Shown piece by piece: positions 31,975 to 43,330 of a stretch of DNA of 64,000 nt. The notes under the pieces are model-generated. The model was not told the origin of the DNA and made no database searches. It saw only the letters and a program-made list of their open reading frames with translations. This DNA is from Bimastos eiseni (Eukaryota; Annelida; Clitellata; Crassiclitellata; Lumbricidae). The DNA lies in NCBI GenBank assembly GCA_959347315.1, contig OY365808.1, forward strand, positions 5,842,787 through 5,906,786, given 5' to 3'. Both the position numbers and the translations under genes were made by a program. How positions within the stretch are numbered: the first letter of the stretch is position 1; every line of letters begins with the position of its first letter.

Positions 31975-32110
31975 CGAGAGTTTTTATAGCGCCCTTCAAT
32001 TTGTGTGATATGCGTGGACATCATTTTAATATAATAAATATAATGTAATCGAGCATTTATATAGCGCCCCTTCGAGTAATCTACTCAGAGGCGTTCTCTG
32101 CTTTGAGCTA
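31975..32110 (-). mobile_element. two family 2 tail fragments in tandem
   Basis: GTAATCGAG...TTTATAGCGCCCTTCAA near 31970-32000 and GTAATCGAGCATTTATATAGCGCCCC near 32045-32070 are two versions of the same tail. The second continues into AATCTACTCAGAGGCG, as at 24905. They lie just 3' of the GPCR stop and may form part of its 3' UTR. Confidence 0.65.
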
Positions 32111-33874
32111 TAGATGATGTTAAATGTCATTTCTAAGGAATGTGTTACAACAGTCAGCAAAGCATTAAATATCAATTTAATCCGATTATTAACCAAAATG
32201 TAATAATAAGTGGGATCTTGAAGATAATTCAATCATATTGCGCCGACAAAATAGACTCAACGGAAGCGAAATAGATTCGTGCTTAAGAGGCGCCAAATAG
32301 GAGCTTAGGCCTACTAAATGCACAGCTAGCAACATCAACAGACAATTTCTACCGTACAATAAATTGAAATATTAAATGACATTTTCATACTAGAAAATAA
32401 GAGAAATGGTCGTGCAAACCATCAACAGAGGATCAATGAAATGAATTGATTATAATGCAAGTAATTCGTTGTAAGAATGCAGAAAAGTATGATCTTAGGT
32501 TAAGGATCACTTCAGGCCTACAGACGATGGAAATCATTGACAATGAATGATTAGTATTATGACTAAAATAATGGGGTGGATTCCGAGTTGTGCCTAATTT
32601 GTAACCAAAACACTGCGGGTCTGTGCCTGTTTCATTGACAAATTGCTCCTTTACAATAATCAATTATCTAAGATTCAGTATTTTCTGTGATGACTGCGAA
32701 ATAAGAGAAATAAAGACAGTAGTATTGGTGTCAGAAAAGGCGGTTATAACGTGGAGGATGGTAGCACAGTCTGCGATATTACCATAGATGGAAATTCAAC
32801 ACGGTTGAAGCTCCACGGAGTTGAAATTCAATTCAGCACGGTAATTGCCCCGGTAATGATTATAACTGTGTTCACTTTTGCATTGAACCATCCATTAAAC
32901 TTCATGAAGATTGCACTCAAAGATAAATTGTCGCGCTACATAATTGAAATTCTTAAATATTCGACATATTTTGAACCTCTGTTAAATATTCTGCATTTAA
33001 AGACTTTAAAATTAACAGAACGACTAAACGTACAGGAACAATCTTGTTATTTACTGCTTTTGGATGGGAATGTTGGTGGGAGCACACCGAATGGGGACAG
33101 TGTGGAGACGGGGATAGACCTATATTATAATGGAGATGGGCTAGGTATGGGAAGAGGTTAACGGAAATTGGGTGGTGATGAAAACGCTTTTTCCCATGTC
33201 ATTCTCTACTTCGTAATAAGCCTAATGGATGTTAAAGTTTCATATTAGTCACCTATTTTAAAGAAATAATCTGCGGTTGTTTTAATTCTTTGAAAGTGGT
33301 GTAGTATTCACTATTCAGTGCGCAACGACATCTTGTGGCTGTCAGAGCAATTGAAGTCTCCGAATTGCTTCTTTTTCTGCGGTGTATTTTTTATCCTTCC
33401 TTCGGAAAGAATTAGCCAGATTTGTCCATCATCCTTCGTATCTCTGGCATAGAATTTGTGGCGGATCTGTGTCCATTGTCCACTGAGTGTCCAGCCACCG
33501 TCATCGATGACGGATGAAGAGCTTCTTGTCATTCGTTGCTTCGCGATGGCTAAGTGGCCTGTGTGGTTTGCCCCCAGTTGACGAGGTTCTGTGTGGCTAC
33601 ATGTGGGCCTATGTGGCTATGTGTGGCTTGTGTGATTTGTGTCCATTACGAGGCCATAAGCAAACGTTAACATCCACGTAACGTACAACAAAACAGGGAA
33701 AATGTACGCTCAAACTAGATTTGCGCTCTGTTTTCAAGAGATTATTTTCAGCGTAGATGAATAGTCGATCAGTCGTGAAATAAATTGCGGCAAGTGTTGA
33801 TCACTGTAAGTTATAATGAATGATGGATGAAACTGCTGCTTCTCTATCTACCAGGAGCATGATAGTTTCTCTAG
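32111..33874. other. non-coding stretch, nothing recognised
   Basis: The open frame at 32751-33161 (136 codons) begins at GTG, has no family match, and ends in a glycine-rich stretch. I do not accept it as a gene. TAGGCCTA occurs near 32308. Confidence 0.4.
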
Positions 33875-33980
33875 ATTATAGGTTAGTTACTGCCAAACGA
33901 CGCTGCGTCGTAGCAGAGATGAGTAACGTCGCCCTCATCTCTATCCATGCTTGGATCTGGCACTACCAAAGTGAATCCTT
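33875..33980 (+). repeat. dispersed repeat family 3
   Basis: TTAGTTACTGCC, GACGCTGCGTCGTAGC, GATGAGTAACGTCGCCCTC and CCATGCTTGGATCTGGCAC align in order with 23600-23700. Confidence 0.6.
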
Positions 33981-34445
33981 CAAGAGTTGAGATGAACCTT
34001 GACTTATCATTGAATTTCCTAGCTATCGAGTGCACTGAATAATCTTCGAATGTCTTGTCCTATTAACAAGACGCTAACAAGACGATTCACCTGAATTACA
34101 TGTATATCTTTGCTAAAGTACACGCTTATATAAGGAGCAGAATTATATTTGGCACTATAGCCTATGTTCAGTTCATGCTGGTTAAAGTAGCGACGTTAAA
34201 ATTGTAGGACGTAATGGGCGTCTTCCGGAGCTAATGGATCATCGCCATCAGTTTTGCTACGACGCTGAATGCTAACGTAGATACTTAGATGACTTTATAA
34301 CCGCAATTATACAACAGGCTACAAGAAAAGAGGAGATGCATGCATGTGGCAGCTACGATTGAGTTGACAACTTCACTCGATGTGTGAAAAGGACTCGGTT
34401 AATTATCATTAAACAATAGCGCTCTATAAATGGCCATATAAGCCT
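33981..34445. other. non-coding stretch, nothing recognised
   Basis: No gene or repeat recognised. Confidence 0.4.
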
Positions 34446-35105
34446 ACATATACATACATGCATGCATGCATACATAGGCTTACATACATGCATAAATGCA
34501 TGCATACATACCTACATACATACATACACAGATACATACATACATACATACATACATACATACATACATACATACATACATACATACATACATACATACA
34601 TACATACATACATGCATACATACATACATACATACATACATACATACATACACAGATTCATGCATACATACATACATACATACATGCATACATACATGCA
34701 TATATGCATACATACATACATACATACATACATACATACATACATACATACATACATACAAACATACCTACATACATACATACACAGATACATACATAAA
34801 TACATGCATACATACATACATACATGCATACATACATACATGCATGCATACATACATACATGCATATATGCATACATACATACATACATACATACATGCA
34901 TATATAAACACATGCATACATAAATACATGCATACATACATACATACATGCATATATGTATACATACATACATACATACATATATGCATACATAAACACA
35001 TGCATACATAAATACATACATACATAAACACATACATGCATACATACATACAGAGATACATACATACATACAAACATACACACATAAATACATGCATACA
35101 TACAT
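34446..35105 (+). repeat. (TACA)n microsatellite, about 660 bp
   Basis: A very long TACA array with TGCA, CAGA and AAAC variants. Overlapping His/Ile/Tyr ORFs and Met/Tyr/Val/Cys ORFs (up to 197 codons) are all artefacts of the repeat. Confidence 0.98.
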
Positions 35106-37161
35106 GCGGCTCTTTTAAAAGCAATTCATTACGGTTTAATTAAATTCAGTTATACAAGGTACAATGAAAGGAAGTCGTCGTTGTTTGCCAATTAATGTCA
35201 TAAACCCTGTTGCGCAATACCAAGCCGCTGCAAAACGTATTCATTATTTTGTAATTACAATTGTAATTGGTCAGTTGCGCAGAGTTGTTGCAAGAGAAAC
35301 TAATTAAAAGACGTTGTTTGTGCTAAGCGAAATAATGTTGAACGTAATTATAAACAGAAGGTTCTTCAATAAGTCAAAACTGTACACAAAACTAGAGGGG
35401 AGTGACCATGCGACGGCAAACTCCCACCACCGCCCGACCAACGGATTCTCAGCGTTATTCAAAAGATGGAATGGAAGGAGACGACGTGGTCCACACGGTT
35501 GTCTCACCATCCAACAGTCTCTCGTTGATGGTAGGACTGATCCAACGGATCTGCCAATCGCAGTAATTAGTCGTCCACTGTCTCGTCGGTTTCTTCAACC
35601 AATCTGTGGTCGATGATTGGTATTTTTCCCAGGACATCTGCGACATAGACCTTACATCACCAATTTTGGCACATCTTAATTTTCAACTCAGTTATATTCA
35701 TAATGTTAACCAGTAACAATCAAATAAATTGAACGTTGCAAAGGAATTAGCCCAAAACGTAGGGCAACACCAGATTTTTCCTTTTTACACCGAACTCATC
35801 TCAAGATGTCGTATGAATTCATGTAGACACGAAAGGTCAGCGGATTTTTTTTTACAAGCGTGTGAGTTAGCTGTGGAGGCAACGCTGAGACATGCGGACC
35901 GGACTCTTACGTACCCACTAATATCCTGAATTCTTGTGCTTATGTTTATGGAGAAAAAGTGAGCTTGGGCAAAAATAAATGAATTAAACAAAGGGTCTCT
36001 TCCCTGTTATGTGTTTTTTACGACATTAGAATTTGACGATAAATAATATTAGTAAAATTAGCACTAAAGGCGGGTCGGGTCGTGTCGGATTTGGTCAGGT
36101 CTTGTACGTGAAGATCGGGTCTGATCGGGTCAGATATCTGACTTTAGAAGTCGGGTTGAGTCGGGACATGAAAATTGGACCCATTGTCGACTCTGATATC
36201 ATAGCATACACACAAACCCCTTCGTCCCTTTTCTTCACCGAATCCAACGTTACCTGGATGCTCACGACGTACAAATGTCTATGGGTCTGAGATTGGTTTT
36301 CCAGATGGAAACCAGTCTTTCCACTGTAGGTGGACTATATCCACTAAGGAATGGATAGTCAAGATAACATGATACAAGTATCGTCCGAGATGTAATAACT
36401 GCTGGATGAAAATGAAGCGCAATTCAATATAGGCGCTAACTTGGCAGCATTACAAGTTCAAACACGATAGATTTATTGAGCAAATTTCGCGCTTAGGCAA
36501 ATAATTGGTCGAAATTACAGCCAGAAGAAGCAAATGCCAACTTGGAATATGGAAAATATGGCATCATGTTGGTTTCAGTGTCTCGTTATGATATAGGTTA
36601 GTATTCGCATTGTCCTATTTACAGCTACAAAAAGACAATTCATATTAGGCGGACCCCATTTCCTTGTTGCTAAACTCTGCTATTTATTTTACAAGATCTG
36701 ACCTTTAATTCACGTGCAGACCTGACAACAAACTATTGACAAAGAATAGCCAGCCTGCTGCCTCGCATCTATAAGTGACGTATTTTATAAAGGACTCGCA
36801 AAGACAAACGTTCTCTCTAAGTTGATGGACAGGCACATTGACCAAAAAGAGTGCTATGTCCTTAACTGCCCTTTGCCATAATTAGTCTACTATCTATCAT
36901 CATTTATTTGCTTCTGTCTGATTATCTCAGTCCATAAATTTCTATTGCAAAGGGTTTCTAGGAACCTCTCAACCGCGCCGTGATCAAGTTATTGCGCCAG
37001 CGATTACTCAATGTCAAGCGAAGTTAGAAGCTTCCGTCACCAATTACATCCACGTTGACACTAAAATATGGACCAACGTTACGAAAAATGCTTGTTATGT
37101 TAAACGACATATTTTTTACATCGCGGGATCTGATCTGTTTGTATTACAGAACAGTTTAATG
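35106..37161. other. non-coding stretch, nothing recognised
   Basis: ORFs at 35314-35616 (plus) and 35455-35646 (minus) overlap in antisense and lack domains. A TCGGG-rich degenerate tract lies at about 36066-36175. The rest shows no gene. Confidence 0.4.
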
Positions 37162-38947
37162 CAGTGGTTAAATTCAGTCGGAACTATCGGATCTCAGATC
37201 CGGTACCTCGGTTTTGAGATCCACCACCTGGTCTAAGAGATTCACCGCCTGAAGTTTGAGATTCGCTACCTAAAAAGGAGATCCACCACCCAAAATCCGA
37301 TTAGCATTTGTCGGCAGCCGCTCTCACAGCGCGCCTTAGATTTTCACTGTATCTTAGCAAACTACTTGAGACATCCGTACTTACTGAACTTGCCAACAGT
37401 TGTTATATTAATTTAGCTCTGCTTGCTGGTGGTAGCCCAAGGCTGAAGACAACAGACTTAATCTACCATTTCATCTACTCGTATTCTTGTATAAATTACC
37501 CGTTCTTTGTTAGTTTAAGTTGCTTAACCTGAATAAAGTTCTTCTAGGCTAGAGATAATGTCTAAAAGAAATTAAGACAATGTGCAGCAAGCGCAAGAGA
37601 CCCACAATTGAATGTGTCAGCTCTTTATCGCCCTCTTGTTGGCCTTCAACCGTTTCACCAGAATGTGAAGAAGATGAGCTGAGGCTAGTATGTAAGTGTT
37701 TGACGTCTTACAGTATAGAATTGAAGCAGAAACACAAGGAATTAAAAGATGTGAATGAAGCTGAGTAATCTGGGAAGAAACCTAGAAGACTTATCAGTGC
37801 TATCCACACACTGCCTTGTTAGCACTGCTGAATGTATAAGTGGCTCTAGCAACATGAACCTATTGCACAAATTTCCTCTCTTCTTTCATGTCTGTCGTTT
37901 GGCCGCCTTTGAGTGGATTTTAGTACCTTATGCGCAGCCGTGGATTTGGTTGCAAAGATCGTCATGCCGATAGGCCTGTAACCGTGATTATTCTGAACAT
38001 TACGTTACAATAGATAGGCCTGAACAATATATATAGAGATCATTATTATACATTCAGTTTAGCTGAACATTCGCAAATACAGACAGTATAGGTTCTATCA
38101 ATAACTCACATAGGCTCTAGTGTGACTAGCATTTACAGTCAGCCCACATTCTATGTACACCTTGAGTGGTCAGTAACTGACCAATCAAAGTAGTCTGTTC
38201 TAGGATATGCCAGTTTCCTCTTTGGCTGAGGAAAGTGACTTATAAGCTGAAACACTATTAGGAATGAGGCAGTCTGACTTCCGAAGAACTCTAGCTATCT
38301 TTGTCAGGCTCGTCAACTCGCATCATCTTAGGACTTGGACATTATCATCTCACCCATACTCGTATTGGTAAGTATATGTAACTGTTATGTATTAGTCGTA
38401 ATCATTATATATATTATTATTATATCTACTCTGTATTTAATAAAGATAGTTGAATCCGAACTGTCTCTTCATGTGTAGCTAGGTTCCCCTAATGTAATCA
38501 GATTTACTAATAATCTAATATAATAGAAGAGATAGTTTAAGTAGAACCCTCAGAGTTCTTACAGGCCTACAGATTTAGGAATGTGTGAAGCACAAGATAC
38601 ATAGATAACAAAAGAAGAACGCAGCTGGGGCAGTATGGAAATGTTTTAAAATCTGCTGATTGTAGAACTGATAGTAGGCCTATTAAAACGCGTGCTGGCA
38701 GAACTGACGGCATTGACAGTATTAAAAAGCTAGTGAAATTGTTCTGTACAATTTTGGGGTTATTGTTGGCTTGTCTTTTGTATGTAATAAATAATTTCAT
38801 TGACATCTAGGCTAATGCGAATGGCGGGTAGGCCTATCATGCAGTTTACCAGATGGGCTTGCCCGGCTTAACCGCTTAGACGTTGGTCTTTTGGATTTTA
38901 AAATGATTTGGAGATCCACCACCTCTCGATGAGCAATTTAACCACTG
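37162..38947. mobile_element. hAT-like DNA transposon, non-autonomous
   Basis: Starts CAGTGGTTAAATT (37162-37174) and ends with its exact inverse AATTTAACCACTG (38935-38947). CAGTGG ends and flanks GTTTAATG / GTTTAGTA (6 of 8 alike) fit the 8-bp target duplication of hAT elements. Four degenerate copies of a GAGATCCACCACCT-type phrase lie just inside the left end (37190-37297), and one lies just inside the right end near 38913. No transposase was recognised; the small frames at 37308, 37580 and 37755 carry no known domain. A possible LTR sits inside. The segment 37808-39040 is repeated at 53157-54389. Confidence 0.7.
38154..38563 (+). mobile_element. possible solo LTR nested in the hAT-like element
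   Basis: The stretch begins TGTACACC and ends TTCTTACA, with a TATA-like TATAAG at 38240, a GTAAGT donor-like site near 38369 and AATAAA at 38439. That order (promoter, leader, polyadenylation signal) is what an LTR carries. No matching target duplication and no internal retroelement ORF were found, so it may instead be part of a transcript unit within the element. Confidence 0.35.
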
Positions 38948-39040
38948 GTTTAGTATAGACGATAAACCTCTTCTGTCTGGTACTCTCCCTATGCTCCAGC
39001 GATCACGCCCGTTAATACCTAGCCCTACTGAAAATATTAA

Positions 39041-40070
39041 GCAAGTATGCAAGTAGATTTCGTCATGAATTCATTAACAGCCACAATATGGTGAGCGACT
39101 CTGAATGAAAAACTTACTGAAGATAGCCACACACACAGTAACCATCTCAGAGAGGAGACTCGAGTCCACATTTTCCTCTGTGATCATTGATCTACGGCTA
39201 CCCTTTCCCATAGGACTTGTTTAAATAACTGCACCAGAAGCAAGTAGCAAAGAGACAAGACTCTTACGGACGGAAGGCATAAACATGCTCTGCTTCTAAA
39301 AACTGGGTTAAGTCTTTTCAGCAATTTCTAAGGTTTTTGGGTCTGTAAGCAGAGCGGTGTGTATTCCTCATACTGCTGCAGTATTGCTCATGCATGATTT
39401 GCTCATGAATTATGCTCATGAATTTTTGCTCATGTTGAGATTTCGATTACGATGAACATGATTTCTTTCGCTTAGCTCTTGTTAGCGACTTATCGCAATG
39501 GATGCAGGCTAAGCGTTCACTTACCTATTGCTTGTCGCAGTGTGTCAATTACGTGTTATTATTTAAGAGTGAACTCTCTGAAAGGGTCTGCTGCTTTATT
39601 CGCATATTTTATTCTTTATTTGTATGCTGTTTATTCAATGCGGATCTAATAAATAATGAGTCGTATTCATTTCAAACTTCACTATCCATCCTTTTCCCAT
39701 TCAGTAACTTAAATTAAATTGAGTTATATTACATAATTTGTAATTATTTGATATTGGCTGTCTTCTTATCAAATCTAATTTTAATCCATGTTCATTGTAT
39801 TTTTATTCGCATTAATTATATTCCATTATATCAAGTAACGGATTGCCGTCCTGTTAAATAATATTTTCGCTCAATTATTTTTTATTTCGTGTTTATGCAC
39901 GTCCGTTAAATAGTAATTTATGTTGTCAATTCTATTCTACTCTGACTAGTCATCTTCCTGTTTTGTACATGCCGTGAATGTTCTCCTTCTGGTAATCCTA
40001 TATTACTTCTAATCAGCCGTAAAACTGTTATCTAAGTTCAGACAATTGTTTGCCACTGATCAAAACCTCC
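39041..40070. other. sequence left of the gap, diverging from the duplication
   Basis: At 39041 this contig end stops matching the duplicated unit exactly where the GGAT microsatellite begins in the other copies. Between 39238 and 39420 it is the reverse complement, at roughly 90% identity, of 41288-41468. The remainder is AT-rich with no gene. Confidence 0.7.
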
Positions 40071-40270
40071 NNNNNNNNNNNNNNNNNNNNNNNNNNNNNN
40101 NNNNNNNNNNNNNNNNNNNNNNNNNNNNNNNNNNNNNNNNNNNNNNNNNNNNNNNNNNNNNNNNNNNNNNNNNNNNNNNNNNNNNNNNNNNNNNNNNNNN
40201 NNNNNNNNNNNNNNNNNNNNNNNNNNNNNNNNNNNNNNNNNNNNNNNNNNNNNNNNNNNNNNNNNNNNNN
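40071..40270. other. assembly gap (200 N)
   Basis: Exactly 200 undetermined bases, the pattern of a scaffold join of arbitrary size. Frames crossing it are meaningless. Confidence 0.99.
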
Positions 40271-40473
40271 CATGCAGTTTACCAGATGGGCTTGCCCGGC
40301 TTAACCGCTTAGACGTTGGTCTTTTGGATTTTAAAATGATTTGGAGATCCACCACCTCTCGATGAGCAATTTAACCACTGGTTTAGTATAGACGATAAAC
40401 CTCTTCTGTCTGGTACTCTCCCTATGCTCCAGCGATCACGCCCGTTAATACCTAGCCCTACTGAAAATATTAA

Positions 40474-40520
40474 TGGACGGACGGATGGATGGATAGATGG
40501 ATGGGTGGATGGATGGATGG

Positions 40521-40556
<36 letters not shown>

Positions 40557-40875
40557 GTGAATGGATGGATGGATGGATGGGTGGATGGATGGATAGATGG
40601 ATGGGTGGATGGGTGGGTGGATGGATGGACGGATGGATCGATGGATGTATGGATGGGTGAATGGATGGATGGATGGGTGGATGGATGGATGGACGGATGG
40701 ACGGATGGATCGATGGATGGATGGATGGATGATTGGATGGATGGATGGATCGATGGGTGGATGGATGGATGAATGGATGGATGGATGGATGGATGGATGG
40801 ATGGATGGATGGATGGATGGGTGAATGGATGCATGGATGGATGGATGGGTGGGTGGGTGGGTGGATGGATGGACG
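40474..40875 (+). repeat. (GGAT)n microsatellite, unit 1
   Basis: GGATGGAT units with GGTG, GACG and TCGA variants. Ser/Ile/His/Pro ORFs up to 207 codons on the minus strand and Trp/Met/Asp/Gly ORFs on the plus strand are artefacts. Confidence 0.97.
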
Positions 40876-41094
40876 AAAAGACGAACAGAAGCAGACGGAA
40901 GAACAAATGGACTGAGAGATGAATGAAGAGATGAAAGGAGGGATGGAGGGACAAATGGAAGCACAGATGGTCGATTTGTGGATACACGATAGACAAACAA
41001 ACTGTAATGTGATATAATGCCATGCATTTAGTAATAATAATAATTAAGACATAGAATAGCTCATTCATTGATCATAGCCTTCTTCTAGATAGAT

Positions 41095-41290
41095 TACCTT
41101 CTTGGTTTGGTGTCTCAGGTACTGCTCAAATCCTACTTGACTTCCAGATCCTTCTCGGCTAAGCTTACAATCACTGCTATGAACTCATCCCTCTGACATT
41201 TGACGTTCCTTAAGGCACCGTCTTGGGTCTACTCTTTTTCAACCTGTAAAACACCCATTAGTCCTATTCTCAGATCACTGCAAATTCATG
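41095..41290 (+). mobile_element. LINE reverse transcriptase remnant, unit 1
   Basis: One frame from 41103 reads WFGVSGTAQILLDF, then after a stop FDVP*GTVLGLLFFNL*NTP. This is the CR1/L2-type RT block (GVSGTAL...; GVPQGSVLGPLLFxLYT) with Gln and Tyr codons turned into stops. It is clearly dead. The part to its right (41288-41468) recurs inverted left of the gap. Confidence 0.85.
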
Positions 41291-42796
41291 ATCAAATCAT
41301 TCATGAGCATAACTGCAGCAGTATGACGAATACACACCGCTCTGCTTACTGACCCAAAAATCTTAGAAATTGCTGGAAAGACTTAACCCAGTTTTTAGAA
41401 GCAGAGCAGTCGAATAACATGTTTGTGCATTCCGTCCGCAAGAGTCTTGTCTCTTTGCTACTTGCTACTTGGCTTAAAATCCCTACAACACCCCCAGCCC
41501 AATATCTTCGCCCTGCCCATTTTCGCGTAACGAATCTAACGATCCTAATCCTGAATTGCGCCCTCTATCGGTTCCTCCGCCATCATCACCTATCACCCAC
41601 CAGCATCTATCTTAGGCTCCTCTATCCATCACTCCTCGGGCTTTCCATTCGAAATGTAAGTCTTACTTTTTAAAGACTCTTACCCAGGCTCCTTACTTGA
41701 TTATCCACCTTCCAATATAAGACCAAAGCCATTACCAACCACTCAGCCTCCAGTGATAACCGGACTCTGACTTCTCTCGAACTACCATTTGGTCAGCCCC
41801 TCTGACTCGACGCATCGTTCATTAATAAGCTGGTGCCCTGCGCTTGGCTTTCGAGTGGCGCTTTAGAAGTTTGGAGATTGCGGTTACGATTTTACTCGTC
41901 TGACTGCAATTGAAAGTAAAACTCGTCATTCGATTACAGCGTCAAGTAAAGCGGAATTGTGAAATCGCTGTGATCAAATCAGATCCTCTCAAACTAGCGA
42001 ATTCGAGAAAAATAAGTGCAGTCACTGATGCAGATTCATGTGTAAAACAGTTCAGACTTTTCTAAAACTTCAGATACCAGCCTAAAACACGATGCAATGA
42101 GCACGATTGTGTCGCAGCAAATGGAGGAACGCAGATATGATATTATGAGTCTGAACCTAATTCATGCTATGCTGAGACGGTGATCAGGCTGGACACACAC
42201 ATACACAAATATAAAAACACGAAAAAAACTCACACACGATTGCACATACACATACGTACACACAAACAGTTATGTTGAACCTAAAAAGACGATAAGATTA
42301 TTTCGGTCGTTATAGGCTTAGAAGAGTTAGATGGCCATCTTAGGGCAGCTGTACAGAATTTAAAGGAGGTATAAATGAGCACATTTTTTGCATTGTATTT
42401 CAAGAGTAATGTATATTGCTTCGTTCTAAACGACTAGGTCTTTAGGCAATCTCGTGACGTGTAACTAATGTCTTGTCATGGTCTTATATCTGACAGACAG
42501 GCAACGACGTCTCAACTCGCAGGTTGTTCTCGCCTGCCGAGGTCACGTGGGCAATATCATTACTCGCTGTTGAGTCGCTGGGAAGTTCTTCATTTTAGTA
42601 CACACATCTCAATCAGAAAATCGAAACATGCAAAAAATATCCTGTGATTCTTAGCTAAGAATAGTTCAGACGTACCGAGAAAAACAGATTTTAACGCCCA
42701 CATCAAACACGACGCACCTGCTTAGAACGGCGATTTTGGAGTGCCACGTAAACGCCCAAAGGAGACTCTTAAAGGTGCTATGCAAATAGCCACGTA
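41291..42796. other. non-coding stretch, nothing recognised (unit 1)
   Basis: The 84-codon ORF at 41419-41673 has no domain. A CACA-rich patch lies near 42190-42270. Repeated at 55211-56716. Confidence 0.4.
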
Positions 42797-43045
42797 GACT
42801 TTTACATACATGCATACATACGTACGTATGTACATACATACATACATACATTCATACATACATACATACATACATACATACATACATACATACATACATA
42901 CATACATACATACATACATACATACATACATACATACATACATACATACTTACATACATGCATACATACATGCATACATACATACATACATACATACATA
43001 CATACACACATACATACATACATAAATACATACACTCATGCATGC
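42797..43045 (+). repeat. (TACA)n microsatellite, unit 1
   Basis: A TACA array of about 250 bp with TGCA variants. ORFs through it are artefacts. Confidence 0.96.
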
Positions 43046-43097
43046 ACTCATACATAATATGCACACATGCAATAGTGCTACATATTACATATAATCA

Positions 43098-43330
43098 TAT
43101 GCCGATTGGTTAAAGCGGTCGGCCCGTAACGCTCAGTGTGCGCTGAGTGAGCGGGTTTGACCCTCATCTGAGGCGTCAGTCACTGTGTAGGTACCTTGAG
43201 CAAGACCTTCGCGCGCAATTGCTATGCAATACAACTGCAATTGCGCCGTCGAGGCGTGTGCACTTCTGAGCAAATGATATTGGAAGAAGGGCGGTATCAA
43301 ATCTCTGAATAAAAAATATACATACATGAT
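43098..43330 (+). mobile_element. tRNA-derived SINE (family 1), unit 1
   Basis: Box-A-like GCCGATTGGTTAAAGCGG, B-box-like GCGGGTTTGACCCTC about 50 bp later, then TAGGTACCTTGAGCAAGACC, CGCGCGCAATTGC and GTGCACTTCTGAG, ending in an A-rich tail near AATAAAAAATATA. The body matches the minus-strand copy at 14860-15075. Confidence 0.85.

Noticed and set aside
32751..33161. 136-codon open frame
   Set aside because: It starts at GTG without an ATG nearby, has no recognisable domain, and shows no splice sites or promoter.
34462..35124. Several long overlapping ORFs (up to 197 codons) rich in His/Ile/Tyr or Met/Tyr/Val/Cys
   Set aside because: They are translations of the TACA microsatellite on both strands. 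No start context, no composition change and no family.
40445..41068. 207-codon Ser/Ile/His/Pro ORF on the minus strand
   Set aside because: It runs through the GGAT microsatellite and its flank. Every frame is open because the unit lacks stops.
43098..43170. Functional tRNA gene inside the SINE
   Set aside because: The tRNA-like part continues into a conserved SINE body found elsewhere, and no full cloverleaf could be drawn.
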